In this document: positions 25,504-34,290 of the stretch, piece after piece
How positions within the stretch are numbered: position 1 is the stretch's first letter
Layout: each line of letters begins with the position of its first letter
Origin: Kribbella steppae
GTDB lineage: Bacteria; Actinomycetota; Actinomycetes; Propionibacteriales; Kribbellaceae
Reading direction: 5' to 3'
NCBI RefSeq assembly: GCF_004342025.1
Contig: NZ_SLWN01000003.1
Location: forward strand, 248,001 to 312,000
Length of the DNA: 64,000 bases
The notes under the pieces: generated by a model
Databases searched by the model: none
The model's input: the letters and a program-made list of their open reading frames with translations, nothing else
What the model was told of the DNA's origin: nothing
Position numbers and translations under genes: made by a program

Positions 25504-26793
25504 CTACCAGTTGGCCTGCGGCCCCACCGGCGGCAGTGGCATCCCCGCTGGGTGGATGACGTAGACGAGTCCGCCCGAATGCGGCACCCACGCGTTCTCG
25601 AAGGCCGCCCGGTCGTACGTCGTCCGCACCTCGTCGTTGCTCGGGATCAGGTGCGACGCCGGGTCATTGACGACTACGTTGCCGGCCGGGTCGAACCCGA
25701 CGATCACCATCAGGTGCCCGTTCGTTCCGTAGCCGGCCCCGGGCAGATCGCCCTTCTTGAACGACAACGACGCGACCAACGGGATCCCCGCCTTGATGAA
25801 CTGCTCCGCCTCGGTCAGTGACCGCAGCCGGGTGACGAACCCGTCGATCCCGCGCGTTCCGGCGTACGCCGTGTTGAACGGCCAGTTCCCGGCGCCGTCG
25901 TACGCGTAGTCGAAGACCGAGCGGGCCGAGTGGTCCACCTGAGGATCGGCGTCGGACGGATCGACCCAGGCGGTCTCCTCGGCGGTCGGCCCGGCGCCGT
26001 AATAGTCGAGCACCATCGCCGTCGACGTCGCCGAGCACCAGGCCTCGCCACCGTTGTCCCACTGCGGGTAATGCCCGATGTGGGTCTCCTGCGAGTACGT
26101 CGGTACGTCGAGCACGACGCCCTCCGCACCGCCAAGGGGGCTGACGGCAACCTTCTTCGCATCCGGGAGCGAGGACGCCATCGCGCCGACGGACCGGACG
26201 ATCGGGGCCTGCGTCGTCCCGCTGAGCCGGTACAGCGTCACCTTCAGCTGCCAGCGATCGAGGGACCTGTCGCCGGCCGCGACGAAGGTGTCGACGGCAA
26301 CCGATCCGTTCGCGTCGCCCTGGGCCGGCACCGAGGTGCGGTGGATGTCGCCGGCCGCGGTGTCGTCACCGCTGGACCATCGGCCGAGCACGTACCACTT
26401 GGTGGATGTGCCGAGATCGGTCCGGCCGGACATCGCCACTTCGACCCAGGTCCCGGGCGGCGTGGTCGCGTTCCAGGACGCGATCAGCTCGGTCAGGCCG
26501 AAGCCGGGGGTGACGACCGGCGACGTCCAGCTGGTCCGGTCGTAGCTCTTGGCGGTGCCGTCACCGAACGGATCGACGTACGGCGTGGTGCCGGTCGACG
26601 TACCGAAGGTGAGGGCGCCGTCGGCGACCGTGGTGCCGGAGTGGGCACCGGCGAGGAAGTCGGCGGACGACGTCCACGTGGTGTACGCGATGTCGCGCAT
26701 CTGCGGCACCTTGGCGGCCTCGCTGGGCAAGGTGCCGGATGTCAGCACGACCACACTGGCGATCAGCGCGGTGAGACTGTGGGCGGCGGTCAT
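25504..26793 (-). CDS. Secreted C39-like cysteine peptidase
   Basis: A 429-residue protein with a signal peptide (about 1-27, SEAAKVP), a beta-rich N-terminal domain to about 220, and a papain-like C39 domain starting VLDVPTYSQETHIGHYPQWDNGG with catalytic Cys253 in EAWCSATSTAM, histidine in GTNGHLMVIVGFD and aspartate in VVNDPASH. Secreted members of this family are poorly characterised; some are cell-wall or bacteriocin-related peptidases. The ATG at 26793 is preceded by TACGGT and has no Shine-Dalgarno sequence. It is convergent with DUF2207 gene 2 and adds another extracellular peptidase to this block. Confidence 0.82.
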   Translation of the reverse strand: MTAAHSLTALIASVVVLTSGTLPSEAAKVPQMRDIAYTTWTSSADFLAGAHSGTTVADGALTFGTSTGTTPYVDPFGDGTAKSYDRTSWTSPVVTPGFGLTELIASWNATTPPGTWVEVAMSGRTDLGTSTKWYVLGRWSSGDDTAAGDIHRTSVPAQGDANGSVAVDTFVAAGDRSLDRWQLKVTLYRLSGTTQAPIVRSVGAMASSLPDAKKVAVSPLGGAEGVVLDVPTYSQETHIGHYPQWDNGGEAWCSATSTAMVLDYYGAGPTAEETAWVDPSDADPQVDHSARSVFDYAYDGAGNWPFNTAYAGTRGIDGFVTRLRSLTEAEQFIKAGIPLVASLSFKKGDLPGAGYGTNGHLMVIVGFDPAGNVVVNDPASHLIPSNDEVRTTYDRAAFENAWVPHSGGLVYVIHPAGMPLPPVGPQANW

Positions 26794-26799
26794 AGCTCG

Positions 26800-26805
26800 A
26801 CCGTA
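26800..26805 (-). promoter_or_regulatory. -10 element of the C39-like peptidase gene (leaderless)
   Basis: On the minus strand TACGGT lies 6 nt before the ATG at 26793. Confidence 0.45.
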
Positions 26806-26883
26806 GACCCGGCCGTTCCAGCTGTCGCGGTGAACGCGTGCCGCGATAGCGGCTTAGTCCAGTCAAATAGTTACGAGCCGGAA

Positions 26884-27441
26884 CTAAGGGCGCTGCTTCC
26901 ACTCGTCGGCGAGCATCGCGAAGACTGCTTCGTCACTCCATTCGCCCTTGAGGAACTCGTTCCGGACGAAGTGCGCCTCCTGGCGCATCCCGAGTCGCTT
27001 CAGCAGGTTCGCCGACCCGGTGTTGCGCGCGTCCAGGCGACCGATGATCCGATGCATCCCGAGCTCCTCGAACCCGAGCCGCAGGAGCTCCACCGAGGCC
27101 TCAGCGGCGTACCCGCGCCCGTGGAAGTCCGGGTGGAACACGAAACCGATCTCGCCACCCCGATGCTCCGCGCTCTGCACGAACAGCGTCACCTCACCGA
27201 CGTGCTGCCCGGTCTCCCGCAGGATGACGGCCAACGTCAACGCCTGCCCGTCCTTGTCCATCGGTACGTCGGCCAGCCGGCCGGCCAGCGATTCGCGGAC
27301 CTGCTCCGGCGTCTTCGAGTCGTACAGCAGGAAGCGCGTCACGTCGTCGTTGGACTGCAGTTTCAGCAGGTCGTCGTAGTCGGTCTCGAGGTAGCGGCGA
27401 AGCGTCAGACGGTCGGTCTCGATCGGCAGCGAAAGGGTCAC
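26884..27441 (-). CDS. GNAT-family N-acetyltransferase (RimJ/RimL type)
   Basis: A 185-residue cytoplasmic acetyltransferase. It begins with the family pattern TDRLTLRRYLETDYDDLLKL, has the acetyl-CoA loop region GRGYAAEASVELLRLGF and the LDARNTGSANLLKRLGM segment. Such enzymes acetylate protein N-termini, antibiotics or amino-acid metabolites; the substrate is unknown. GTG start at 27441 with TAGGCT 6 nt upstream on the minus strand. A terminator hairpin separates it from the muramidase gene upstream on the same strand. Confidence 0.85.
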   Translation of the reverse strand: MTLSLPIETDRLTLRRYLETDYDDLLKLQSNDDVTRFLLYDSKTPEQVRESLAGRLADVPMDKDGQALTLAVILRETGQHVGEVTLFVQSAEHRGGEIGFVFHPDFHGRGYAAEASVELLRLGFEELGMHRIIGRLDARNTGSANLLKRLGMRQEAHFVRNEFLKGEWSDEAVFAMLADEWKQRP

Positions 27442-27447
27442 ACTCCG

Positions 27448-27453
27448 AGCCTA
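27448..27453 (-). promoter_or_regulatory. -10 element of the GNAT gene (leaderless)
   Basis: On the minus strand TAGGCT lies 6 nt before the GTG at 27441. Confidence 0.45.
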
Positions 27454-27470
27454 TGAGATGGCCGCAAGCC

Positions 27471-27521
27471 AATAAAACAAGGCGGGTCTGGCCCTCCCGC
27501 GTGCACGTGGGAGGGCCAGAC
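27471..27521 (-). terminator. Intrinsic terminator after the GH25 muramidase gene
   Basis: 13-bp stem GTCTGGCCCTCCC/GGGAGGGCCAGAC (27486-27498 and 27509-27521). On the minus strand it is followed by a T-rich tail (TTGTTTTATTG), a classic Rho-independent form, which is rare in this GC-rich DNA. Confidence 0.8.
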
Positions 27522-27534
27522 TTCTTCCCCCGGA

Positions 27535-28371
27535 TCAGCCGTTCGCGAGGGCGACCAGACGGGTCTGGTCGCCGTTGAAGCGGTTCTGGTCGATCGGGGT
27601 CGAGCTGTACTGCCAGAAGGTGTGGAACGGCCAGCCGCCCGGCAGGGTGCCCGGCGCCGAGGCGTAGCGGGCGACCCAGAGCGGGTTGGTCGCGTTGAAG
27701 GCAGTGCTGTTACCGGTGCAGCGGGTCCACCAGTCGAGGTTGGTGTAGATGACCGCGTCACGGGTGGTGCGAGCCTTGTAGGTGTTGAGGAAGTCCCGGA
27801 CCCAGCTGACCATGGCGGACTGGCTCAGTCCGTAGCAGGTGGCGCCGTACGGGTTGTACTCGATGTCGAGGGCGCCCGGCAGGGTCTTGCCGTCCCGGGA
27901 CCAGCCGCCGCCGTTGCTGGCGAAGTAGTTGGCCTGGGTGGCGCCACTGGACGTGTTCGGAGTGGCGAAGTGGTAGGCGCCGCGGATCATGCCGACGTTG
28001 TAGGAACCGTTGTACTGCTGGGCGAAGTACGGGTTCCTGTACGACGTTCCTTCGGTCGCCTTGACGTACGCGAACCGCTTGCCGGCGGTCCACTGCGCGG
28101 CCCAGTTGACGTTGCCCTGGTGGCTGGAGACGTCGATACCTTCGACGGTCGCGGCGGGTGCCATGACGGCCGGTGCGGAACTGGTCGTCGTGTTCTGCAG
28201 CCAGCCCATGTAGGCGTCGCCGTCCTTGGCGATGCCGTGCTGGCGTGCCTGTGCGGTCGGCTGCTGAGCTGCGGTGGATGGGGGATCGGTCGGACTTGCT
28301 TGGGCGGGGCCGATCGAGGCCAGGAACAGGCCAAGAGTGACGGCGGCACCCGTGAAAAGGGCGGACTTCAC
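27535..28371 (-). CDS. Secreted GH25 muramidase (lysozyme)
   Basis: A 278-residue exported lysozyme that cuts the beta-1,4 bond between MurNAc and GlcNAc. Signal peptide about 1-25 (GPAQASPTD), a short linker to about 75, then the GH25 barrel with D80 (EGIDVSSHQGNVNW), E107 (VKATEGTSY) and the acidic pair D169/E171 (PGALDIEYNPYG). Related to the Cellosyl/ChaK type of actinomycete muramidases. It could remodel the wall or lyse other bacteria. The ATG at 28371 follows a GGAGG-like stretch. Monocistronic by its terminator, between metallopeptidase 4 and the GNAT gene. Confidence 0.92.
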   Translation of the reverse strand: MKSALFTGAAVTLGLFLASIGPAQASPTDPPSTAAQQPTAQARQHGIAKDGDAYMGWLQNTTTSSAPAVMAPAATVEGIDVSSHQGNVNWAAQWTAGKRFAYVKATEGTSYRNPYFAQQYNGSYNVGMIRGAYHFATPNTSSGATQANYFASNGGGWSRDGKTLPGALDIEYNPYGATCYGLSQSAMVSWVRDFLNTYKARTTRDAVIYTNLDWWTRCTGNSTAFNATNPLWVARYASAPGTLPGGWPFHTFWQYSSTPIDQNRFNGDQTRLVALANG

Positions 28372-28475
28372 GGTGAACCTCCACAGAGCGATGAGGGGCG
28401 GAACAGAGCGCTCGGCGGAGGTTTTACCCGCGTTTCGTAAGAATCAACCCTCGATCTACAGCTGAATGTGAATAT

Positions 28476-29738
28476 TTACCGAACATAGGTCGCCGCGGCG
28501 ACGTACGTATTACAGGCGGCCGGACTGAGCGTCTTGAACCCGGCATTCGCCCAGCGCGGCAGGACCTCCCGGCTGCCGTGGTCCCGGCGCGTCCCGTACT
28601 CGTCGCCTTGGTGGGCGTGCAGCCAGTCCAGCTGCGACTTGAACAGCCCGCCGTTGAGCCCGTAGCTGCGCTTGTTCGCGCCGAGGAAGACGTTGCCCAG
28701 GCAGCTCGCCTGGAGCTCGAGCCGACGGCTCATCTGCAGCGCCGCGTCACCGGACCGGTCGTACTGGATGTTCGACGACGCCCGCAGGATCCCGGTCAGG
28801 TTCTGGAGGTGGTGACCGTACTCGTGCGCGACGGTGTCCGACATGTCCGCGCGCAGGAAGGCCATCGCCGTGGTCCGGTTGGGGTAGCGCAGGAACTGCT
28901 GGTATCGCTTCAGGTCGGTCGCGGCGTCCATGTAAATGGTCCGGTTCGACGAGCAGTAGAAGGAACTCGGTGCGTTCCCGCTGCACGGCGTACTGACAGG
29001 TCCGGTGAACGCGATCATCCGCGGCGGGGCGAAGGTCTTGCCGGACAGCGCGACCTGCCGCGGCCACGCACGATTCAGGCAGTTGAGGACGTTGGCGTAG
29101 TACTTCCGCGCGTTCGCCGCGCTGTTGGCCCGGGCGCCGGACTCCCGGCAGTTCACCGTGCGCTGCGCGCCGGACTTGTAGATCCGGTTCTTGGTGACGA
29201 CGTCGGAGTCCGACGGTGGCGGAGGGGTCGTCGGCGTCGTCCTGGTCGGCTGCGTCCGCGTCGGCTTGGTGGTCGGAACCGTCGGCTCGGCGGTGTCGGT
29301 CGGTTCCTCGGTCGGCTCGTACGTCGACGTGTAGGTGGGCTGTGGAGAGGTGTAGTCGTCGTCGGGACCGTTCACCTGGGTCCACATCCACAGCGCGACG
29401 GCCCCGGCCGCCACGACCACGATCGGCAGCACGATGAAGGCCGCCTTGCTCTTCTTCTTCGGCGGGGGCGGCGGGAACCCGTTCGAGCCCCACCCGAATC
29501 CAGGCCCCTGCGGCGGCGGACCCCACTGCTGCGGACCAGGCGGACCGTACTGCTGCGGCGGACCCTGGTACTGCGCCGGCGGACCGCCGTACTGCGGCGG
29601 CGGTCCTTGATACGGCGGTCCCTGGGGCGGTGGTCCTTGCTGTGGTGGTCCTTGGTGTGGCGGTCCCTGCGGGGGTGGTCCCTGGTACAGCGGTGGTCCC
29701 TGGGGCGGTGGTCCGCCGTACGGTGGCTGGTTCGACAA
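28476..29738 (-). CDS. Membrane-anchored neutral zinc metallopeptidase, paralogue 4
   Basis: A 420-residue YpfJ-type family member. Residues 1-95 are a Gly/Pro/Gln tail built of GPPPQ and GPPYQ-like repeats, KKKSK precedes the membrane segment about 99-119, then a Thr/Pro linker and the catalytic domain with H305-E-Y-G-H309, RRLELQASC and CNTY. The start is a rare TTG at 29738, supported by AGGAGG 5 nt upstream on the minus strand and the collinear N-terminus MSNQPPYGG. It is separated from the other three paralogues by the C39, GNAT and GH25 genes and is divergent from cysS. Confidence 0.9.
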   Translation of the reverse strand: MSNQPPYGGPPPQGPPLYQGPPPQGPPHQGPPQQGPPPQGPPYQGPPPQYGGPPAQYQGPPQQYGPPGPQQWGPPPQGPGFGWGSNGFPPPPPKKKSKAAFIVLPIVVVAAGAVALWMWTQVNGPDDDYTSPQPTYTSTYEPTEEPTDTAEPTVPTTKPTRTQPTRTTPTTPPPPSDSDVVTKNRIYKSGAQRTVNCRESGARANSAANARKYYANVLNCLNRAWPRQVALSGKTFAPPRMIAFTGPVSTPCSGNAPSSFYCSSNRTIYMDAATDLKRYQQFLRYPNRTTAMAFLRADMSDTVAHEYGHHLQNLTGILRASSNIQYDRSGDAALQMSRRLELQASCLGNVFLGANKRSYGLNGGLFKSQLDWLHAHQGDEYGTRRDHGSREVLPRWANAGFKTLSPAACNTYVAAATYVR

Positions 29739-29761
29739 GGAGTCCTCCTGGGGCTGGTCCG

Positions 29762-29773
29762 GACAATATTGTC
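29762..29773. promoter_or_regulatory. Perfect 12-bp palindrome between metallopeptidase 4 and cysS
   Basis: GACAATATTGTC is a perfect palindrome and unusually AT-rich for this DNA. It sits in the 69-bp divergent promoter region, so it may be an operator for metallopeptidase 4 or cysS. No matching regulator was identified. Confidence 0.4.
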
Positions 29774-29795
29774 AAGAGGAGGTGTCAACTCCCGT

Positions 29796-29801
29796 TACCC
29801 T
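29796..29801 (+). promoter_or_regulatory. -10 element of cysS (leaderless)
   Basis: TACCCT lies 6 nt before the GTG at 29808, and there is no Shine-Dalgarno sequence next to that start. Confidence 0.5.
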
Positions 29802-29807
29802 TGATCG

Positions 29808-31256
29808 GTGACACTTCGCTTGTACGACACCGCGACAGCAGCAGTGAGGGATTTCGAACCGGTCCATCCGGGCAAGGTCGGGATCTACCACTGTGGGCTG
29901 ACGGTGCAGGGTGCCCCGCATGTCGGGCACATCTACAAGGAGGTCGTGTTCGACGTCCTGCGGCGCTGGCTGGAGCGCTCCGGGTACGAGGTCACCGTGA
30001 TCGCGAACGTGACCGACATCGAGGACAAGATCCTGGCCAAGTCGGCCGAGCGCGGCGTCCCGTGGTGGGCGCACGCCTACGAGTTCGAGCGTGAGCTGCA
30101 CTGGGCGTACGACGTGCTCGGCTGCCGCCCGCCGACGTACGAGCCGCGGGCCACCGGCCACATCCCCGAGATGCTCGAGATCATCGACCAGCTGATCGAG
30201 CGCGGGCACGCGTACATCGCCCCGGACGGGTCCGGCGACGTCTACTTCGACGTGAGGTCCTGGCCGTCGTACGGCGAGCTGTCGAACCAGAAGATCGAGG
30301 ACATGGAAGCCGCCGAGGACGCGGACCCGCGCGGTAAGCGGGACCCGCGGGACTTCGCGCTGTGGAAGGGCCACACCGACGGCACGCCGCGGACGGCGTC
30401 CTGGCCGACGCCGTGGGGTCGCGGCCGCCCCGGCTGGCACCTGGAGTGCTCGGCGATGGCGGGCAAGTACCTCGGCGAGGAGTTCGACATCCACGGCGGC
30501 GGGCTGGACCTGCGGTTCCCGCACCACGAGAACGAGCTGGCCCAGTCGACCGCGATCGGGCAGAAGTTCGCCCGGTTCTGGATGCACAACGCCCTCGTCA
30601 CCACGGCCGGCGAGAAGATGTCCAAGTCGATGGGCAACAGCGCGGTCGTGCGCAAGGTGGTCGAGCGGGTGCGGCCGATCGAGCTGCGGTACTACCTGGT
30701 GCAGTCGCACTACCGGTCCGTGGTGGAGTTCTCCTTCGGTGCGCTGGAGGAGGCCGCGACCAGCTTCCAGCGGGTCGAGGGGTTCGTGTCGCGGGCGACC
30801 GAGGTGACCGGTGGGGTCGTGCCGGCCGCCGAGTTGCCGGCCGACTTCGTCACCGCGATGGACGACGATCTCGGCACGCCGGCGGCGTTCGCCGTACTGC
30901 ACAACACCATCCGGGACGGGAACAAGCTGGTCGCCGACGGGGATTCGCCCGCCCTGCGGGAGAACCTGGCCGCGGTCCGCGGGATGCTCGGCGTGCTCGG
31001 GCTCGACCCGCTGGCCGAGCCGTGGGTGTCCAGGACCGGTGCCACCGAAGAGCTCAGTGAGGTGGTGGACGGGTTGGTCAAGGCGCTGTTGGAGCAGCGG
31101 CAGGCCGCCCGGGAGCGTAAGGACTATGCCGCGTCGGACGAGATCCGCGACCGGCTGAAGGCGCTCGGCGTCGTCGTCGAGGACACGCCACAGGGGCCTC
31201 GGTGGACGGTCCCGGTGTCCGATGCCCGGCCGGCAACCAACAACGAAGGAAGCTGA
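29808..31256 (+). CDS. cysS: Cysteinyl-tRNA synthetase
   Basis: Charges tRNA-Cys. The 482-residue class I synthetase has the zinc ligand C29 in [14 protein letters not shown], the HIGH-type motif HVGH (38-41), C214 with the HHE group at 239-241 ([11 protein letters not shown]) completing the zinc site, and the KMSKS loop [10 protein letters not shown] (270-274). The insert and the C-terminal helical domain are full length, so it is CysS and not the shorter mycothiol ligase MshC. The GTG at 29808 has a -10 hexamer 6 nt upstream. It overlaps no gene, but rlmB starts right at its end. In other actinobacteria it follows ispF directly. Confidence 0.95.
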   Translation: MTLRLYDTATAAVRDFEPVHPGKVGIYHCGLTVQGAPHVGHIYKEVVFDVLRRWLERSGYEVTVIANVTDIEDKILAKSAERGVPWWAHAYEFERELHWAYDVLGCRPPTYEPRATGHIPEMLEIIDQLIERGHAYIAPDGSGDVYFDVRSWPSYGELSNQKIEDMEAAEDADPRGKRDPRDFALWKGHTDGTPRTASWPTPWGRGRPGWHLECSAMAGKYLGEEFDIHGGGLDLRFPHHENELAQSTAIGQKFARFWMHNALVTTAGEKMSKSMGNSAVVRKVVERVRPIELRYYLVQSHYRSVVEFSFGALEEAATSFQRVEGFVSRATEVTGGVVPAAELPADFVTAMDDDLGTPAAFAVLHNTIRDGNKLVADGDSPALRENLAAVRGMLGVLGLDPLAEPWVSRTGATEELSEVVDGLVKALLEQRQAARERKDYAASDEIRDRLKALGVVVEDTPQGPRWTVPVSDARPATNNEGS

Positions 31257-31257
31257 C

Positions 31258-32220
31258 GTGCCAGGCAACAGCCAGCGCAAGGGTGCCATCCGGAAGAAGC
31301 CACGTGGGAACCCGACCGCCGGATCCGGTGGCCGGGTGCGCCGTGGTCTGGAGGGCAAGGGCCCGACGCCGAAGGCGGTGGACCGGGTCAAGCACCCCGC
31401 GCACAAGCGGGCGAAGGCGGCCGAGCGCGCCAAGGAGCGCGAGCGTTCCCGCCGTCCGGCCCGGAAGGACACCGACTCGTCCGTCGAGTGGGTGTACGGC
31501 CGCAACCCGGTGGTGGAGGCGTTGCGGGCCGGTGTCCCGGTCGCCGCGCTTCATGTTGCCGAAGGCACCGAACGGGACGCCCGGCTGCGGGAGGCCCTGC
31601 TGATCGCGGTCGAACACGGCATCTCGGTGCTCGAGGTGCCGCGGACCGAGCTCGACCGGGTGACCAGCAACGGCTCCCACCAGGGTGTCGCGGTGCAGAT
31701 CCCGCCGTACGAGTACGCGCATCCGGACGACCTGCTCTCCCGGGCGTACGACGCCGGCGAGGTGCCGCTCGTGGTCGCGCTCGACGGGGTGACCGACCCG
31801 CGCAACCTGGGCGCGATCACCCGATCGGCGGCGGCTTTCGGTGCGCACGGCGTCGTCGTGCCTGAGCGTCGTACGGCGTCCATGTCGGCGTCGGCGTGGA
31901 AGACGTCGGCCGGTGCGGCGGCCCGGATCCCGGTGGCTCGCGCGACCAACCTGAACCGCGCGCTCAAGTCCTACAAGGACGCCGGCCTGCTGGTCGTCGG
32001 CCTGGACATGGGCGGCGAGGTCGAGCTCCCCGAGCTGGACGCCGCCACCGAGCCGCTCGTCCTCGTTGTCGGCTCCGAGGGCAAGGGCCTGGCCCGCCTG
32101 GTCCGGGAGAACTGCGACATCATCGTCTCCATCCCGATGACGAGTTCCACCGAATCCCTCAACGCCGGCATCGCCACCGGCGTAGCGCTCTACGAGATCT
32201 CGCGCCGGCGCGGGGACTGA
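31258..32220 (+). CDS. rlmB: 23S rRNA (guanosine-2'-O-)-methyltransferase RlmB
   Basis: SPOUT-class methyltransferase that 2'-O-methylates a guanosine of 23S rRNA. From the GTG at 31258 it has 320 residues: a Lys/Arg-rich disordered tail (1-75), the TrmH substrate-binding domain ([15 protein letters not shown]), and the knotted SPOUT domain with [34 protein letters not shown] and [22 protein letters not shown], the family's three motifs. AAGGA 7 nt before the GTG supports this start over the ATG at 31222. It starts immediately after the cysS stop, so they form one operon. Confidence 0.94.
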   Translation: MPGNSQRKGAIRKKPRGNPTAGSGGRVRRGLEGKGPTPKAVDRVKHPAHKRAKAAERAKERERSRRPARKDTDSSVEWVYGRNPVVEALRAGVPVAALHVAEGTERDARLREALLIAVEHGISVLEVPRTELDRVTSNGSHQGVAVQIPPYEYAHPDDLLSRAYDAGEVPLVVALDGVTDPRNLGAITRSAAAFGAHGVVVPERRTASMSASAWKTSAGAAARIPVARATNLNRALKSYKDAGLLVVGLDMGGEVELPELDAATEPLVLVVGSEGKGLARLVRENCDIIVSIPMTSSTESLNAGIATGVALYEISRRRGD

Positions 32221-32230
32221 TCGCCACAGG

Positions 32231-32270
32231 ACGGCGGCCCCGGATCCAGGTGGATCCGGGGCCGCCGTTT
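32231..32270 (+). terminator. Strong intrinsic terminator after rlmB
   Basis: Perfect 17-bp stem (32231-32247 and 32252-32268, core CGGCCCCGGATCC) with a 4-nt AGGT loop, then TTT, 10 nt after the rlmB stop and before the convergent protease gene. Confidence 0.85.
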
Positions 32271-32280
32271 CGCGTTGGGG

Positions 32281-33165
32281 TCAGTAGACGCTGACGCCGT
32301 AGCGGGAGAGGACTTCGGTGACGGGCTGGAAGTAGGTCGTGCCACCGGAGGAACAGTTGCCGGAACCGCCGGAGGTCAGACCCAGGGCCACGGTGCCGGC
32401 GAACAGAGCGCCGCCGGAGTCGCCGCCCTCGGCGCAGACGTTGGTGCGGATCAGGCCGCTGACCGACCCCTCGGCGTAGTTCACCGTGGCGTTGGTACCG
32501 GTGACCGAGCCGCTGCGCAGACCGGTCGTGCTACCACTGCGCTTGACGGCCTGGCCGACGAACGCGTTCCCGGCCGAGGTGATGTCCTGCGTCGAGCCGT
32601 TGTAGAGGTTCACGTTGCCGGGGTGGTTGGTGTACGACGTGCTGTACCGGACGATCCCGTAGTCGTTACCCGGGAAGCTGGTCCCGGATCGGGTGCCGAG
32701 CAGGGTCGTCTTGCTGGAGTTCGCGTACCAACTGGACGCGATGTTGGTGCAGTGACCGGCGGTCAGGAAGTAGTACGTGCTGCCGCTGCGGACGTTGAAG
32801 CCGAGCGAGCAGCGGTACTGCCCACCGTAGATGGCGTCACCGCCGCGGATGTACTTCGACAGCTTGCCGGACATCTTCTCCAGCGTGACCCGGTCACCGA
32901 ACTGCTTGGTGACATTGGTGAGCGCCGTCAGCTTCCCACCGGTGACCGTGTCGTCGTACGAGACGATGATCCGGCCGTCCGGGTTGGTCTGCCAGGCGGT
33001 GCCCGGGATGGACGCGTCCTTGGACAAGGTCGCGCTGATGGCCGTGGCCGACAGCTTGGCGGGATCGACCGGGGCAGCCGACGCCTGGGTGGCGAGCAGT
33101 CCGGTGGCGGTCAGCCCGGCAGCTGCCAGGATTGCCGCGGTACGACGGATGGGCAGAATTTTCAC
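32281..33165 (-). CDS. Secreted streptogrisin-like S1 serine protease 1
   Basis: A 294-residue chymotrypsin-fold protease from the GTG at 33165. Signal peptide about 1-30 ([10 protein letters not shown]), a short propeptide (31-115) and the mature domain with H138 (LTAGHC), D168 (GNDYGIVRY) and S250 (GDSGGALF). Disulphide cysteines match the streptogrisin/alpha-lytic pattern. The frame stays open to 33243, but GGAGG upstream of 33165 and the signal peptide mark this start. It is paralogous to the next gene, with the same C-terminus YGVSVY. Confidence 0.92.
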   Translation of the reverse strand: MKILPIRRTAAILAAAGLTATGLLATQASAAPVDPAKLSATAISATLSKDASIPGTAWQTNPDGRIIVSYDDTVTGGKLTALTNVTKQFGDRVTLEKMSGKLSKYIRGGDAIYGGQYRCSLGFNVRSGSTYYFLTAGHCTNIASSWYANSSKTTLLGTRSGTSFPGNDYGIVRYSTSYTNHPGNVNLYNGSTQDITSAGNAFVGQAVKRSGSTTGLRSGSVTGTNATVNYAEGSVSGLIRTNVCAEGGDSGGALFAGTVALGLTSGGSGNCSSGGTTYFQPVTEVLSRYGVSVY

Positions 33166-33290
33166 GGTTTCAGCCTCCTCACGATGAGGACGCGCTCGGG
33201 GCGGGTGCGTCCTTGACTTCAACCGTGTCCACTTGTACCCCACTGCGTCCCTGGGTATTCAGGTGAATTCGGAGAGTGAGGGAAATCCTG

Positions 33291-33337
33291 CGCGGCGGCT
33301 TCCCCTGGTTTACCCGGTACGACGGGAAGCCGCCGCG
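33291..33337 (-). terminator. Hairpin terminator between the two protease genes
   Basis: Perfect 14-bp stem CGCGGCGGCTTCCC/GGGAAGCCGCCGCG with a 19-nt loop, 28 bp beyond the stop of protease 2 on the minus strand. Confidence 0.7.
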
Positions 33338-33365
33338 GCGACTGTGACGGGTGTCACATCAACGG

Positions 33366-34241
33366 TCAGTAAACGCTCACGCCGTACGCGTTGAGTGCTT
33401 CGACGACCGGCTGGAAGTAGGTGACGCCGCCGGAGGAGCAGTCGCCGGACCCGCCGGACGTCAGGCCGAAGGCCCAGTGCCGGTAGAACAGCGGACCGCC
33501 GGAGTCGCCCGGCTCGGCGCAGACGCTGGTCCGGATCAGGCCGGCGACCCGGCCGTCGCCGTAGTTCACCACGGAGTTCAGCCCGGTCACCCGGCCACTG
33601 TGCAGACCACTGGTGATGCCGGCGCGGTACACGTACTGCCCGATGCCAGGGTTCATCGCCGTGGTGATGTCCTGCGAGCGGCCGTTGTACAGGTACACGC
33701 TGCCGCCGGGCGGACGGATGACGGTGGGGTAGATGAGCAGGGCGTAGTCGTTCCACGGGTAGCTGGAGTGGTGCAGCTTGCCGAGGTAGAGGTTGTGGTC
33801 ATCGTCCTGGTACCAGGTCGACGCCTCGTTGCCGCAGTGCCCGGCGGTCAGCAGGTAGTACTTACCTTTCCGCTGGACATTGAAGCCGGCCGAGCACTTG
33901 ATCTCGCCGCCCCAGATGCCGGTGCCGCCGCTGACGTACTTGGTCAGCTTGCCGGGCAGTTTCTCGAGGACGACGTTCTCGCCGAGCTTCTTGGTGACGC
34001 TGGTCAGGGCGGTCAACTTGGTGCCGGTGACGGTGGAGTCGTAGGAGACGAGGACCTTGCCGTCCGGTCGCGTCATCCAGGCGGTGCCGGGGGTCGTCAC
34101 CTCCTCGTTGAGAGTGGACGTGATCGCCGCCGCGGACAGCCGGGGCGGCTTGCCCGGATCGGCGGTGGCCGGCAGTGCGGCCAGTGACAAAGCAGTGGCG
34201 GCGACGATCGCCGCGGTGCGTCTGAGGGTGGAGGGTCGCAT
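33366..34241 (-). CDS. Secreted streptogrisin-like S1 serine protease 2
   Basis: A 291-residue paralogue of the preceding protease, with signal peptide about 1-27 (ALPATADPG), a propeptide and the triad H135 (LTAGHC), D165 (WNDYALLIY) and S247 (GDSGGPLF). It follows the same domain order and ends in the same YGVSVY, which points to a tandem duplication followed by divergence. The D-loop region differs most. ATG start at 34241 with GGAAGG on the minus strand. A hairpin separates the two genes, so they are probably transcribed separately. Substrate range likely differs between the copies. Confidence 0.92.
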   Translation of the reverse strand: MRPSTLRRTAAIVAATALSLAALPATADPGKPPRLSAAAITSTLNEEVTTPGTAWMTRPDGKVLVSYDSTVTGTKLTALTSVTKKLGENVVLEKLPGKLTKYVSGGTGIWGGEIKCSAGFNVQRKGKYYLLTAGHCGNEASTWYQDDDHNLYLGKLHHSSYPWNDYALLIYPTVIRPPGGSVYLYNGRSQDITTAMNPGIGQYVYRAGITSGLHSGRVTGLNSVVNYGDGRVAGLIRTSVCAEPGDSGGPLFYRHWAFGLTSGGSGDCSSGGVTYFQPVVEALNAYGVSVY

Positions 34242-34290
34242 GTCGATAAGCCTTCCGTAACGAGCAGCGGGCGGACCGGCCGTGGCAGCT

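Noticed and set aside
29808..31256. Mycothiol ligase MshC instead of CysS
   Set aside because: 482 residues with the full anticodon-binding C-terminal region and standard CysS motifs; MshC is shorter and lacks the tRNA-binding part.
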